A stretch of DNA of 64,000 nt, taken from NCBI RefSeq assembly GCF_000273375.1, contig NZ_CM001557.1:574322-638321 (forward strand), in the 5' to 3' direction. The stretch comes from Bartonella birtlesii IBS 325. Its GTDB lineage: Bacteria; Pseudomonadota; Alphaproteobacteria; Rhizobiales; Rhizobiaceae. Both the position numbers and the translations under genes were made by a program. This document shows positions 23,845 through 31,762 of this stretch, in pieces (position 1 is the stretch's first letter; every line of letters starts with the position of its first letter). The notes beneath the pieces were generated by a model. It searched no databases, was not told the origin of the DNA, and saw only the letters and a list, made by a program, of their open reading frames with translations.

Positions 23845-24855
23845 TTATGTTTTTTCTTCAGAAAATTCTTGTAGTTCAAAACGATAAGTTGTTGAGCAAA
23901 ATTCGCATGTAACAGAAATATATTTATTTTTAACCATTTCATTCCGTTCATCACTGGGAAAGGTTTCCAGTATTCCTTTGATTTTTTCACGCGAACAAGA
24001 GCATTGATCAACAAGAGAAAAAGGATTAAAAACTCTAACACTGTATTCATGGAAAAGACGAAATAATAACCGCTTATTGCCAACTTGGGGATCTGTCAAT
24101 TCTGCACTCTCAATAGTTGCCATCAGTGCTTTAGCTTCTTGCCATTGGTCTTCAAATTGTGCGGGGATTTTCGTTTTTTCCTGTTTTTGATTGGGGTCAT
24201 ATATTTCATGATGAGAGGATGCTTTGGGCAAGAATTGCGTCAAAAGTCCGCCTGCACGCCAGTGTTTTTGTGTTTTTCCTTGTTGATTTCGGTTAATTAA
24301 TATAGCGACTGCCAAACAAATATCGGTAGGAATTTGCTCTGATTGATCAAAATAAGTACGGGAAGCTTCTTGTAAATTTTCTCCCTCTAATGCAACTATC
24401 CCCTGATAGGGTTGCGTATGGGGACCTTGGTTAATGGTAAAGGCTAGAGTGCCTTTTCCCAGCAAAGCTTCCGAAGACGTTTGATTGTTAGCGATCGCTT
24501 GTTTAAGCAGTTCTTTATCAAAACGAGCATAACCGCGTAGACTGGAAGGAGGGGAGAAATCGCACACTAACATATTAACTGGCCCATTAGAATGGGTTTG
24601 TAAAATAAATTTTCCCTTAAGTTTTAGGGAGGTTCCAAGCAGAACAGTTAAAACTAAAGCCTCTGCTAGAAGGTAAGAAACTGGTTCAGGATATTGGTGT
24701 CTTGTGAGAATAGAGTTTAAAGTTTCTCCAAGTTGTACGGCGCGTCCACGGATATCAAGTTCTTCGACTTGAAAGGGAATAACGGTATCATCTGCACCCC
24801 AGCAGATATTATTGAGAGAGTCTTCATTTTTAGTTTGTTTGCTTTCTTCACTCAT
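23845..24855 (-). CDS. hslO: Redox-regulated chaperone Hsp33
   Basis: Holdase chaperone switched on by oxidation in the cytoplasm. It is 336 residues, slightly longer than the E. coli protein. The N-terminal substrate-binding domain includes a GYARFD-type strand. The C-terminal zinc switch is intact: CSC near residues 284-286 and CEFC near 316-319, matching the CxC...CxxC pattern. It ends the argD-argF-hslO run, 33 nt after argF, a grouping usual in Rhizobiales. Confidence 0.95.
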   Translation of the reverse strand: MSEESKQTKNEDSLNNICWGADDTVIPFQVEELDIRGRAVQLGETLNSILTRHQYPEPVSYLLAEALVLTVLLGTSLKLKGKFILQTHSNGPVNMLVCDFSPPSSLRGYARFDKELLKQAIANNQTSSEALLGKGTLAFTINQGPHTQPYQGIVALEGENLQEASRTYFDQSEQIPTDICLAVAILINRNQQGKTQKHWRAGGLLTQFLPKASSHHEIYDPNQKQEKTKIPAQFEDQWQEAKALMATIESAELTDPQVGNKRLLFRLFHEYSVRVFNPFSLVDQCSCSREKIKGILETFPSDERNEMVKNKYISVTCEFCSTTYRFELQEFSEEKT

Positions 24856-24888
24856 ATCTTTGCCTTTTATATGATTTATTTTGGCAGG

Positions 24889-25824
24889 CTATTGTGGAGA
24901 GAAAAACGCATCTTGTAAACACCAAGAAAGAATTGCTTTTTGAACATGAAGACGATTTTCAGCTTCGTCGAAAACAACAGATTGCGGTCCATCGATCACG
25001 GAATCTACGACTTCTTCACCACGATGAGCAGGCAGACAATGCATGAAAAGAGCATCGGGTTTAGCTAATTTCATTAAATCCTCATTAACTTGGTAAGGCT
25101 GGAAAATAGAATGACTACGGGCGCGAAATTCTTGCCCCATGGAAAACCATGTGTCGGTTATGATGCAATCGGCATCTTTAGCTGCCTCTTGAGGATTGTT
25201 TGTGAGCACAATATTAGCTCCGCGCTCACATGCCCAGTTAACGTACTTTTCTTGTGGTTCATTGCCTTTTGGTGTAGCAAGGCGTAAATGAAAATTAAAG
25301 AGAGCTGTCGCTTCGATCAAAGAATGGAGAACATTATTACCATCTCCCATCCAAGCAAATATTTTGCCAGCGATTGGTCCACGATGTTCTTCATAGGTTA
25401 GGACATCCGCTAGAATTTGGCAAGGATGTGTATCATCTGTGAGGGCATTAATAATAGGAACCTGGGCATATTGTGCCAATTCGAGCATCCGATGATGTGC
25501 AGTTGTGCGTATTATGATGATATCCACAAAACGTGATAATACACGCGCTGTATCGGCGATAGTTTCGCTATAACCGAGCTGCATTTCTGAACCTGTTAAC
25601 ATGATCGTGTGTCCACCAAGCTGACGCATGCTGATATCAAATGAAACACGGGTTCGTGTAGATGGTTTTTCAAAAATCATCGCGAGTGTTTTGCCAACGA
25701 AAGGTTTTGAACTTTTCTCTGTTTTGAAAGATGCTTTGAGGGTTTTAGCATAATCGATAAGTGCGCGTGCTATCGGTGGGGTTAAAACAGATAAGTCGGT
25801 AAAGTGGCGAAGAACATTTGTCAT
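24889..25824 (-). CDS. argF: Ornithine carbamoyltransferase
   Basis: Forms citrulline from ornithine and carbamoyl phosphate in arginine synthesis. It is 311 residues. The carbamoyl-phosphate loop [12 protein letters not shown] is near residue 50, GSEMQLG near 78, [11 protein letters not shown] near 132 and the ornithine-binding [13 protein letters not shown] near 263. It starts 2 nt after the argD stop, so the two are one translational unit. Confidence 0.96.
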   Translation of the reverse strand: MTNVLRHFTDLSVLTPPIARALIDYAKTLKASFKTEKSSKPFVGKTLAMIFEKPSTRTRVSFDISMRQLGGHTIMLTGSEMQLGYSETIADTARVLSRFVDIIIIRTTAHHRMLELAQYAQVPIINALTDDTHPCQILADVLTYEEHRGPIAGKIFAWMGDGNNVLHSLIEATALFNFHLRLATPKGNEPQEKYVNWACERGANIVLTNNPQEAAKDADCIITDTWFSMGQEFRARSHSIFQPYQVNEDLMKLAKPDALFMHCLPAHRGEEVVDSVIDGPQSVVFDEAENRLHVQKAILSWCLQDAFFSPQ

Positions 25825-25826
25825 GT

Positions 25827-27035
25827 TTATAATACTTGCCTTTTTTTATTTGTTTGCGAAAGATAAGCAATTGCTTTTTCGATACGATGCAAACTTTCAT
25901 CTATTTCTTCTTCCTTGATAATAAGAGGAGGCAATAAGCGCACCACATTGTTGTTAGCACTAACGCTTAGAACATATTCATTTTCTAGAGCACTGACGAC
26001 AACATCTGAGGGAACGACACACTGAATGCCTACCATAAGGCCCACACCCTGAATTGCACAGATAATATCAGGATAGGCATTGAGAATGCTCGAAAGTCCA
26101 CTTTTTAGCTTATTCCCCATATGTTGAACATGGTGGAGAAAGCCTGGTTCTAATATGATATCAAGAACACTATTGCCTACAGCCATCCCAAGAAGATTAC
26201 CGCCAAATGTCGAGCCATGTGTTCCTGGTGTCATACTTTTTGCAGCTTTATCTGTTGCAAGACAAGCTCCCAACGGAAATCCGCCACCTAGTCCTTTTGC
26301 AAGGGTAAGAATATCAGGTGTGATATCACTCCATTCATAAGCAAAAAGCTTTCCTGTTCGTCCAATTCCGGTTTGGACTTCATCTAAAATTAAGAGCAAG
26401 TTATGATCATCGCATATTTTGCGCAAAAATCTTAAATAATCATGAGAAACTGTTCGGATTCCTCCTTCACCTTGAATGGGCTCAATAAGGATGGCAGCAG
26501 TATTTTTATTGAGTGCATTTCGTACAGCTCTTTCATTACAAAAAGGAGCTTGAATAAATCCACCAGCTTTGGGTCCAAAACCTTCAAGATATTTTTCATG
26601 CCCAGTAGCGGCAAGTGTTGCAAGTGTGCGTCCATGAAATGCGCCTTCAAAAGTAATAATTTCAACACGCGTTGGATGACCAGATGCATAATGATAGTGG
26701 CGAGCAGTTTTGAACGCGCATTCTAATGCTTCAGCCCCAGAATTACAGAAGAAAACTTTATCAGCGAAGCTATTTTCACAAAGTCGTTTTGCAAAAGCCT
26801 CTTGTTCGGGTGATTGAAAAAGATTGGAAATATGCCAAAGTTTTTCAGTTTGTTTTTTGAGAGTATCAACCAATTTTGGATGTGCATATCCTAATGCATT
26901 CACAGCAATACCAGATGTTAAATCAAGATAACGCTCTCCTTTATCAGAAATAAGCCAGACACCACTACCTTGTTTAAAACGCAAATTACGTCGCGCAAAA
27001 CACTTATAAAGCGGTTGTATAGCAGTAGTATGCAT
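25827..27035 (-). CDS. argD: Acetylornithine aminotransferase
   Basis: PLP enzyme that converts N-acetylglutamate semialdehyde to N-acetylornithine; members often also act on succinyl-diaminopimelate precursors. It is 402 residues from ATG 27035. AAGGA lies 7 nt upstream of this ATG and 4 nt upstream of an adjacent ATG at 27038; a longer frame reaches 27077. The PLP-site sequences are [29 protein letters not shown] and [13 protein letters not shown] with the Schiff-base Lys, then THGSTFGGN. First gene of argD-argF-hslO. Confidence 0.95.
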   Translation of the reverse strand: MHTTAIQPLYKCFARRNLRFKQGSGVWLISDKGERYLDLTSGIAVNALGYAHPKLVDTLKKQTEKLWHISNLFQSPEQEAFAKRLCENSFADKVFFCNSGAEALECAFKTARHYHYASGHPTRVEIITFEGAFHGRTLATLAATGHEKYLEGFGPKAGGFIQAPFCNERAVRNALNKNTAAILIEPIQGEGGIRTVSHDYLRFLRKICDDHNLLLILDEVQTGIGRTGKLFAYEWSDITPDILTLAKGLGGGFPLGACLATDKAAKSMTPGTHGSTFGGNLLGMAVGNSVLDIILEPGFLHHVQHMGNKLKSGLSSILNAYPDIICAIQGVGLMVGIQCVVPSDVVVSALENEYVLSVSANNNVVRLLPPLIIKEEEIDESLHRIEKAIAYLSQTNKKRQVL

Positions 27036-27474
27036 CATTATTTCCTTTATGTTTAAACTTCGCCATACAATAAACAAAACACTGCTGCAGATAAAGTAAT
27101 GCTCTGTCTTTAGCTACAGTGTCATGATAATTACACTGAGTGGTAAAAAGTTAATAAAGGTTCTACAATAAGCATTTATAAAAAAGATTTTAAGCAAATA
27201 CGATAGTTTGGTTTATACTTGATTTTCAAGTTGGGGAAAACATTCTAAATAAGCTCTTCAAGAGGGAAAGGCTCTTGTCAGGGAGTTGGTGCATATTGTA
27301 GTTTAAATCAGCAAGCAACGTTGTGTTTAGATTTTTTAATTCCATAGGTTGAGTGAAATTTTTGTGCTTGGGGTAGGGGGTAAAATTTTTCATTCGGCTT
27401 ATTGGAAAAATTATTTAAACCTTTGGAGATGCAAAGGGGGCGTCTTAATGAGGTGATAAGAATGGAGTGCTGAT
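27036..27474. other. Divergent gap between argD and gcrA
   Basis: Holds the promoters of both genes, which cannot be fixed by eye. Two small overlapping dyads lie near 27250-27280 (CTCTTCAAGAG and CAAGAG...CTCTTG). No gene was recognised. Confidence 0.45.
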
Positions 27475-28002
27475 ATGGGTTGGACAGATGAACGCGTTGA
27501 ACTTCTTAAGAAGTTCTGGAATGAGGGGCTAAGTGCAAGTCAGATTGCAGCTCAATTAGGGGGAGTCAGTAGGAATGCAGTAATCGGTAAAGTACATCGG
27601 TTAAAGTTACCAGGGCGTGGCAAAACAGCACAAGGAGGGGCGCGTGCACAAAAGACACCTACTAGCCCATCATCTACGCGCACGCGTCGCACACCATCGA
27701 CGGTATTGCCAACGAATACTACGTCTTGCAGTGTTGGAGTAACGGCTTTAAAGATGGAATTTGTAGCCGAAGATATAAAAGAGTCCAGTACACCTGAGAA
27801 GCAAAGTGTCGTTGTGCCTATATCACGCCATCTCAATCTTTTGCAGTTGAATGAGAATACATGTAGATGGCCTGTTGGAGATCCTTTATCATCAGATTTT
27901 CATTTTTGTGGTGCTGATTCCGATGAAAATAGTCCTTATTGTGCTTTTCATGCTAAAATAGCGTTTCAACCAATATCTGAAAGACGGCGGATAAGAGTAT
28001 AA
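27475..28002 (+). CDS. gcrA: GcrA family cell-cycle regulator
   Basis: GcrA is an alphaproteobacterial transcription cofactor that binds sigma-70 RNA polymerase and acts at promoters carrying GANTC sites methylated by CcrM. It is 175 residues. The N-terminal DNA-binding helix-turn-helix is unmistakable: MGWTDERVELLKKFWNEG, then SASQIAAQLGG and SRNAVIGKVHRLKLPGR. A Thr/Ser-rich linker (residues 50-110) leads to a C-terminal domain (LNENTCRWPVGDP...FHFCG...SPYCAFHAKIAF) with the family's conserved cysteines and histidine. GGAG lies about 9 nt before the start. Single gene. Confidence 0.94.
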   Translation: MGWTDERVELLKKFWNEGLSASQIAAQLGGVSRNAVIGKVHRLKLPGRGKTAQGGARAQKTPTSPSSTRTRRTPSTVLPTNTTSCSVGVTALKMEFVAEDIKESSTPEKQSVVVPISRHLNLLQLNENTCRWPVGDPLSSDFHFCGADSDENSPYCAFHAKIAFQPISERRRIRV

Positions 28003-28277
28003 ATGTTTGCAATGTAATCTCATATTGCCTTCTATTCTGCTTTACCATTAAATACATAATTTTCTACGAGAGAGAGAAATTTGCAAAGATGAGGGGTTTA
28101 ATGAATGTAAGAAACTCTTTCTGCAAAGATGCTTATTCCAGTATTGTTGGTGATTATGTGCTGTAAAGGTGCAAACTGTTGTCCATTTATTTACGCGTTT
28201 GTTTTAAAGAGATCTTTCTCCTTGCTTTCAATCTCATCGGTTGTAAGAATGGGATAATGCAAGATCCGTGAGTACTA

Positions 28278-28430
28278 ACATTTCTACGCTTATAAAGGTA
28301 TAGACTAGTATCATCTACTATTTATTAGCTTTCGATGTTGTGCTTGCTTTTGTATTAATAAGAGATATATTAATTTTTTCCTCAAATGATTTTTAACTAC
28401 ACATTGCTTTTTGTTGTGACATGCAAGTAG
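28278..28430 (+). repeat. Dispersed ~200-nt intergenic repeat, copy A
   Basis: This lies in the 484-bp gap between the convergent gcrA and ccmG. It aligns by eye with copies at 49845-50040 (inverted), 51639-51838 and 61362-61560. Shared blocks are TACGCTTATRAAG near the left end, a central AATAAGAGATAT, and GTGACATGCAAG near the right end, in the same order and at similar spacing. This copy is about 10 nt shorter than the others in the middle. No reading frame survives. Nothing else was recognised in 28003-28486. Confidence 0.6.
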
Positions 28431-28486
28431 TCATTTTGGGGGCTTCATCATAAGACGCTTTGAAGTGAGAAAATTTCACTGTGTTT

Positions 28487-29065
28487 TCATTCAATGTGGG
28501 AAAATGATGAATTGTTTTTACGAATGAATGCATTGTAGTTTGATGTTTTTTCTGTCATAATAGCTTGTTCGATTTTTGGCAGGATTTTTTTCTGATAAAT
28601 TTGCCATGTTAAAGGGCCAGTATGTTTGGCAATAATAATGCCTTTTTTATTCAAAAGAAATGTTTCTGGTGGTCCATATACGCCCCAGTTAATGGCTGTA
28701 TGCCCTGAAGCATCAAAGCCAATAATTTTAAAAGGGTTACCGAAATTGTTCAAAAAGCGTTGAGCATTTTCTTTGTTATCTTTATAATTAATGCCAATAA
28801 GATCAAAACGTTTATCTTGTGCAATTTTCATCAAAAATGAATGTTCTTTGCGACAAGATAAGCACCAGGATCCCCAAAAATTAATTAGTGTGACACGCCC
28901 TTTAAATTGTTCTGAATGGAGGAGATGATGTTCATTACCAAGAAGAGGAAGATTTATTTGGGGGGCAGGTTTTTCAGCGAATGTGTTTTGCAGCAGGAAA
29001 ATATCATTGGAGTGTTTGTTCATCGTAAAGTGAAAGAAAAGCAGCGTGAGAAGAAGAAAAAACAC
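28487..29065 (-). CDS. ccmG: Cytochrome c maturation thiol:disulfide protein (CcmG/CycY/DsbE), 5' end frameshifted
   Basis: Membrane-tethered periplasmic thioredoxin-like protein that keeps apocytochrome c cysteines reduced for heme attachment. The open frame is 192 residues from GTG 29065: a hydrophobic anchor (residues 1-14), then a thioredoxin fold with the CxxC motif in GSWCLSCRKEH and a cis-Pro region GVYGPPETFLL. The natural start looks to be ATG 29135, 1 nt after the ccmD stop. That ATG reaches this frame only if the run of eight A (coding strand, 29104-29111) is read as seven; it would then add about 23 residues (MKNTPQKFKK, then TSLYTVLCLSGPF). Whether this is a true mutation, slippage or a base-call error cannot be told from the sequence. 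Confidence 0.85.
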   Translation of the reverse strand: MFFLLLTLLFFHFTMNKHSNDIFLLQNTFAEKPAPQINLPLLGNEHHLLHSEQFKGRVTLINFWGSWCLSCRKEHSFLMKIAQDKRFDLIGINYKDNKENAQRFLNNFGNPFKIIGFDASGHTAINWGVYGPPETFLLNKKGIIIAKHTGPLTWQIYQKKILPKIEQAIMTEKTSNYNAFIRKNNSSFSHIE

Positions 29066-29136
29066 AAATGGTCCAGAAAGACAAAGTACGGTATATAAAG
29101 ATGTTTTTTTTAAATTTTTGAGGAGTGTTTTTCATT

Positions 29137-29361
29137 CTATTTTTCTTCCCGAAACAGCTCTTTTTTGTTCAACTGTTGTAGGATCTTTTTTTGATATAGA
29201 GCTTTGCAAAGAGTGTGTCCAATAAGACATAAAAGAACGATTGCGGAAAGTATATAGCTCAAAACAACAATTTGCTCGTGGTGAAGAATACCAAGGAGCC
29301 AATCAATTTGCTGAGAGAGATTTCCTAAAAATCCGCTGTAAATGCTATTGTGCTCGAGCAT
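29137..29361 (-). CDS. ccmD: Heme exporter protein D
   Basis: Small membrane protein that helps release holo-CcmE from the CcmABC complex. It is 74 residues with a single transmembrane segment (VVLSYILSAIVLLCLIGHTL) followed by a basic cytoplasmic tail (KALYQKKILQQLNKKE), which is the CcmD pattern. It starts 11 nt after ccmC and stops 1 nt before the likely ccmG ATG. Assigned mainly from topology and position, since CcmD sequences are poorly conserved. Confidence 0.85.
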   Translation of the reverse strand: MLEHNSIYSGFLGNLSQQIDWLLGILHHEQIVVLSYILSAIVLLCLIGHTLCKALYQKKILQQLNKKELFREEK

Positions 29362-29372
29362 GATGAAGATTC

Positions 29373-30128
29373 CTAATGTTGCGCACGACGGGCTTTTTTT
29401 ATCTGAAGTATTTGGATATAACGACTATTGATTTCGTTGCGCATAGCCATCAAATAAAGCCAAATAAACATAAAACTAAAACAAAATATCATCGTTATAA
29501 GAGGCCATAACATGGCACGCTCGATTGTTGGTCCTCCTAAACGTAAAAGCGATGCGGATTGATGGAGTGTATTCCACCAATTAACGGAAAATTTGATAAT
29601 AGGGATATTTATCAACCCAACAAGTGTAAGAATTGCTGTGGCACGCGCAGCTTTTGCTTGATTATGAAAAGCACGAGCAAGCATAATAATAGCAAGATAG
29701 ATAAAAAACAGGATCAAAACCGATGTTAATCGAGCATCCCATACCCACCATGTTCCCCATGTGGGTCGCCCCCAAAGGGCACCTGTCACCAGTGCCAAGG
29801 CTGTAAAGGTTGCTCCAATGGGTGCCCCACATTTCAGTGCTACATCAGCAAGATGATACCTCCTGATCAGACTTCCTAAAGCAGCGACACTTATGATGAT
29901 ATAACAAAATGTGGAAAGCCATGCAAAAGGTACATGAATATACATAATCTTAACAGTGATGCCTTGCTGATAGTCATCAGGAGAATGCATAATCAGAATA
30001 AATCCTAAGATAAGAAGGCACAATATCATACCAGTTAACCAAGGCAAAACGATGCGACTGATTTCCATAAAACGGGTTAAACTGACGGGGAGTAACTTCA
30101 TTTTATGTATACAAGATATTTCATTCAT
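29373..30128 (-). CDS. ccmC: Heme exporter protein C
   Basis: Inner-membrane protein that presents heme to CcmE. It has about six transmembrane segments and the tryptophan-rich periplasmic signature PTWGTWWVWDARLTS (near residue 120), which binds heme. The start is uncertain. ATG 30128 (251 residues) is given; ATG 30101 (MKLLPVSLTRF, 242 residues) fits family N-termini at least as well; TTG 30164 has GGAG upstream. Lies between ccmB and ccmD. Confidence 0.93.
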   Translation of the reverse strand: MNEISCIHKMKLLPVSLTRFMEISRIVLPWLTGMILCLLILGFILIMHSPDDYQQGITVKIMYIHVPFAWLSTFCYIIISVAALGSLIRRYHLADVALKCGAPIGATFTALALVTGALWGRPTWGTWWVWDARLTSVLILFFIYLAIIMLARAFHNQAKAARATAILTLVGLINIPIIKFSVNWWNTLHQSASLLRLGGPTIERAMLWPLITMIFCFSFMFIWLYLMAMRNEINSRYIQILQIKKARRAQH

Positions 30129-30171
30129 GAAATTTATAATAAGCAGAGTTTTGCTGTACGGCAATCATCTT

Positions 30172-30840
30172 TTACTCCTCTGATAAAAGCTTGAGGGTTA
30201 TAGCGGCAACAAAAGAACTAAAAAGACTCAAAAGAAGTGAAAAGGCAATAAGAAGAGTCAGGGAAGTAAAAAAAGAAACATTTGGATTTGTTGGTGCTGT
30301 AGCAGCTGAAACACCAAAAATCATGATTGGAATGATCCATGGTAAGATGATGATAAAAACAAGAAGAGTGCTGTGTGACAATGACGTTGCAAGGGCTGCT
30401 CCTATAGCGCCAATGAAAATAATAGCAGGTGTTCCACAGAGAAGGGTAAGTATTGTTGTAAAAATTGTCACTGCATCTAAATGGAGCATGAATGCTAAAA
30501 TTGGAGTAGCAGCAATAAGAGGAAGCATGGTTCCCACCCAATGAGCTAAGCATTTGATCAATATAATCAGCGTAAAACTTTTCCTTTGTCCAAAAAGAAT
30601 GAATTGATCAAGATTTCCATCATCATGATCAACTTGAAAGAGCTTATTGAGATTGAGAAGCCCTGCGAGAAGAGCTCCAAACCACAATATACCAGGACCT
30701 ATTTGTGCAAGAATTTTAGGATTTGGTCCAATGGCAAAGGGCGTTATCATAATAACAGCGATAAAAAATAAAAGCCCTGTTAATGAAGAGGCTTGTGGTG
30801 CTAAGGTTAATTTGAAGTCCCGCAAAAACAGTGCTTTCAT
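30172..30840 (-). CDS. ccmB: Heme exporter protein B
   Basis: Membrane subunit of the CcmAB ABC transporter, which is needed to release holo-CcmE during cytochrome c assembly. It is 222 residues with six hydrophobic segments. The family stretches GPGILWFGALLAGLLNLNKLF and DGNLDQFILFG are present near residues 48-85. Its start overlaps the ccmA stop by 4 nt (ATGA). Confidence 0.94.
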   Translation of the reverse strand: MKALFLRDFKLTLAPQASSLTGLLFFIAVIMITPFAIGPNPKILAQIGPGILWFGALLAGLLNLNKLFQVDHDDGNLDQFILFGQRKSFTLIILIKCLAHWVGTMLPLIAATPILAFMLHLDAVTIFTTILTLLCGTPAIIFIGAIGAALATSLSHSTLLVFIIILPWIIPIMIFGVSAATAPTNPNVSFFTSLTLLIAFSLLLSLFSSFVAAITLKLLSEE

Positions 30841-31475
30841 TTGCTGATCTCCAAGGGAGGTAAGAATTTTTGCAGAATAATTTTATGATTTTCTGGAATA
30901 CCAAGGGGATTATGGGTTGCAGCAATAATCATACCACCTTGGTTTAGATGGCGCTGAAAAATATGAGAAAGAAGGATTTGAGCATGGCTATCAACCCCTA
31001 ATAGTGGTTCATCTAAAATCCAGATAGGACGATAAGAGAGCAAAAGGCGGGCAATGGCTACACGTCTTTTTTGTCCAGTTGACAGAATATTGAAGGGTAA
31101 GTGTTCAAGATTAGAAAGACCTACGTCGGCAAGAGCTTCATGAGGATGGTATAAATGTTGTCCATAAAATGCTGACCAAAATTGTAGATTATCGATGACA
31201 GATAAGTGAGGTTTCATAGCATTTTGGGGACCAAGATAATGGCATGCAGTTGCTACAGGGTATGTTTGTTCTTGATTTTTAAGTACAACATTACCCTCTG
31301 TAGCTTTAAGAAGCCCAACAATGATTCGTAGTAATGTAGATTTCCCAATTCCATTTGGCCCAATGATTGTCATAAGTTGCTGTGGGAGTATACAAAAAGA
31401 AAGACCTTGAAACAGAATCTCTTCGTTTCTGTGTGCTGCTAAATCTGTGCCTGATAATACCATGTGTTTATCCAT
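30837..31475 (-). CDS. ccmA: Heme exporter ATP-binding protein A
   Basis: ATPase of the CcmAB complex. It is 212 residues, short as usual for CcmA. Walker A is GPNGIGKST (near residues 39-47), the ABC signature LSTGQKRRVAIARLLL and Walker B WILDEPLLGVD, followed by the switch His in ATHNPLG. First gene of ccmABCDG; no ccmE, ccmF or ccmH lies in the window, so the rest of the system must be elsewhere. Confidence 0.95.
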   Translation of the reverse strand: MDKHMVLSGTDLAAHRNEEILFQGLSFCILPQQLMTIIGPNGIGKSTLLRIIVGLLKATEGNVVLKNQEQTYPVATACHYLGPQNAMKPHLSVIDNLQFWSAFYGQHLYHPHEALADVGLSNLEHLPFNILSTGQKRRVAIARLLLSYRPIWILDEPLLGVDSHAQILLSHIFQRHLNQGGMIIAATHNPLGIPENHKIILQKFLPPLEISK

Positions 31476-31762
31476 TTTGCTTTTATTTTCGCCACTTTTA
31501 TTACATGATAAGATAAAAAAACATGTTTTTTATGTAATTGTACCTAGAATAGTTCTAGAAATAGTTTTATAAAGCATCTGTTACATCAAGATCTGGTGGA
31601 GAACGGTTTTTGGCGCCGATTTCTGAATTTACCGATGAAAAGGTAAAGGGGGAAATGGATGGCGGAGGTGATTGCGTCTGCACTCAAGCTACGACCTTGA
31701 CTCGTAGTTTGTGTTGTTCATTCCAGGGAATTGGGTGGTTTGTAGTATGAGGGTGGACAGTC

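Noticed and set aside
28278..28430. The ~200-nt repeats as copies of the known Bartonella Brt RNAs
   Set aside because: Brt genes are described as highly similar to one another and placed before HTH regulator genes; these copies are well diverged and lie mostly between convergent housekeeping genes. Not excluded without a direct comparison.
31689..31707. CTACGA/TCGTAG dyad before acnA as a terminator or riboswitch
   Set aside because: Only 6 bp, no T run and no known riboswitch core; too weak to call.
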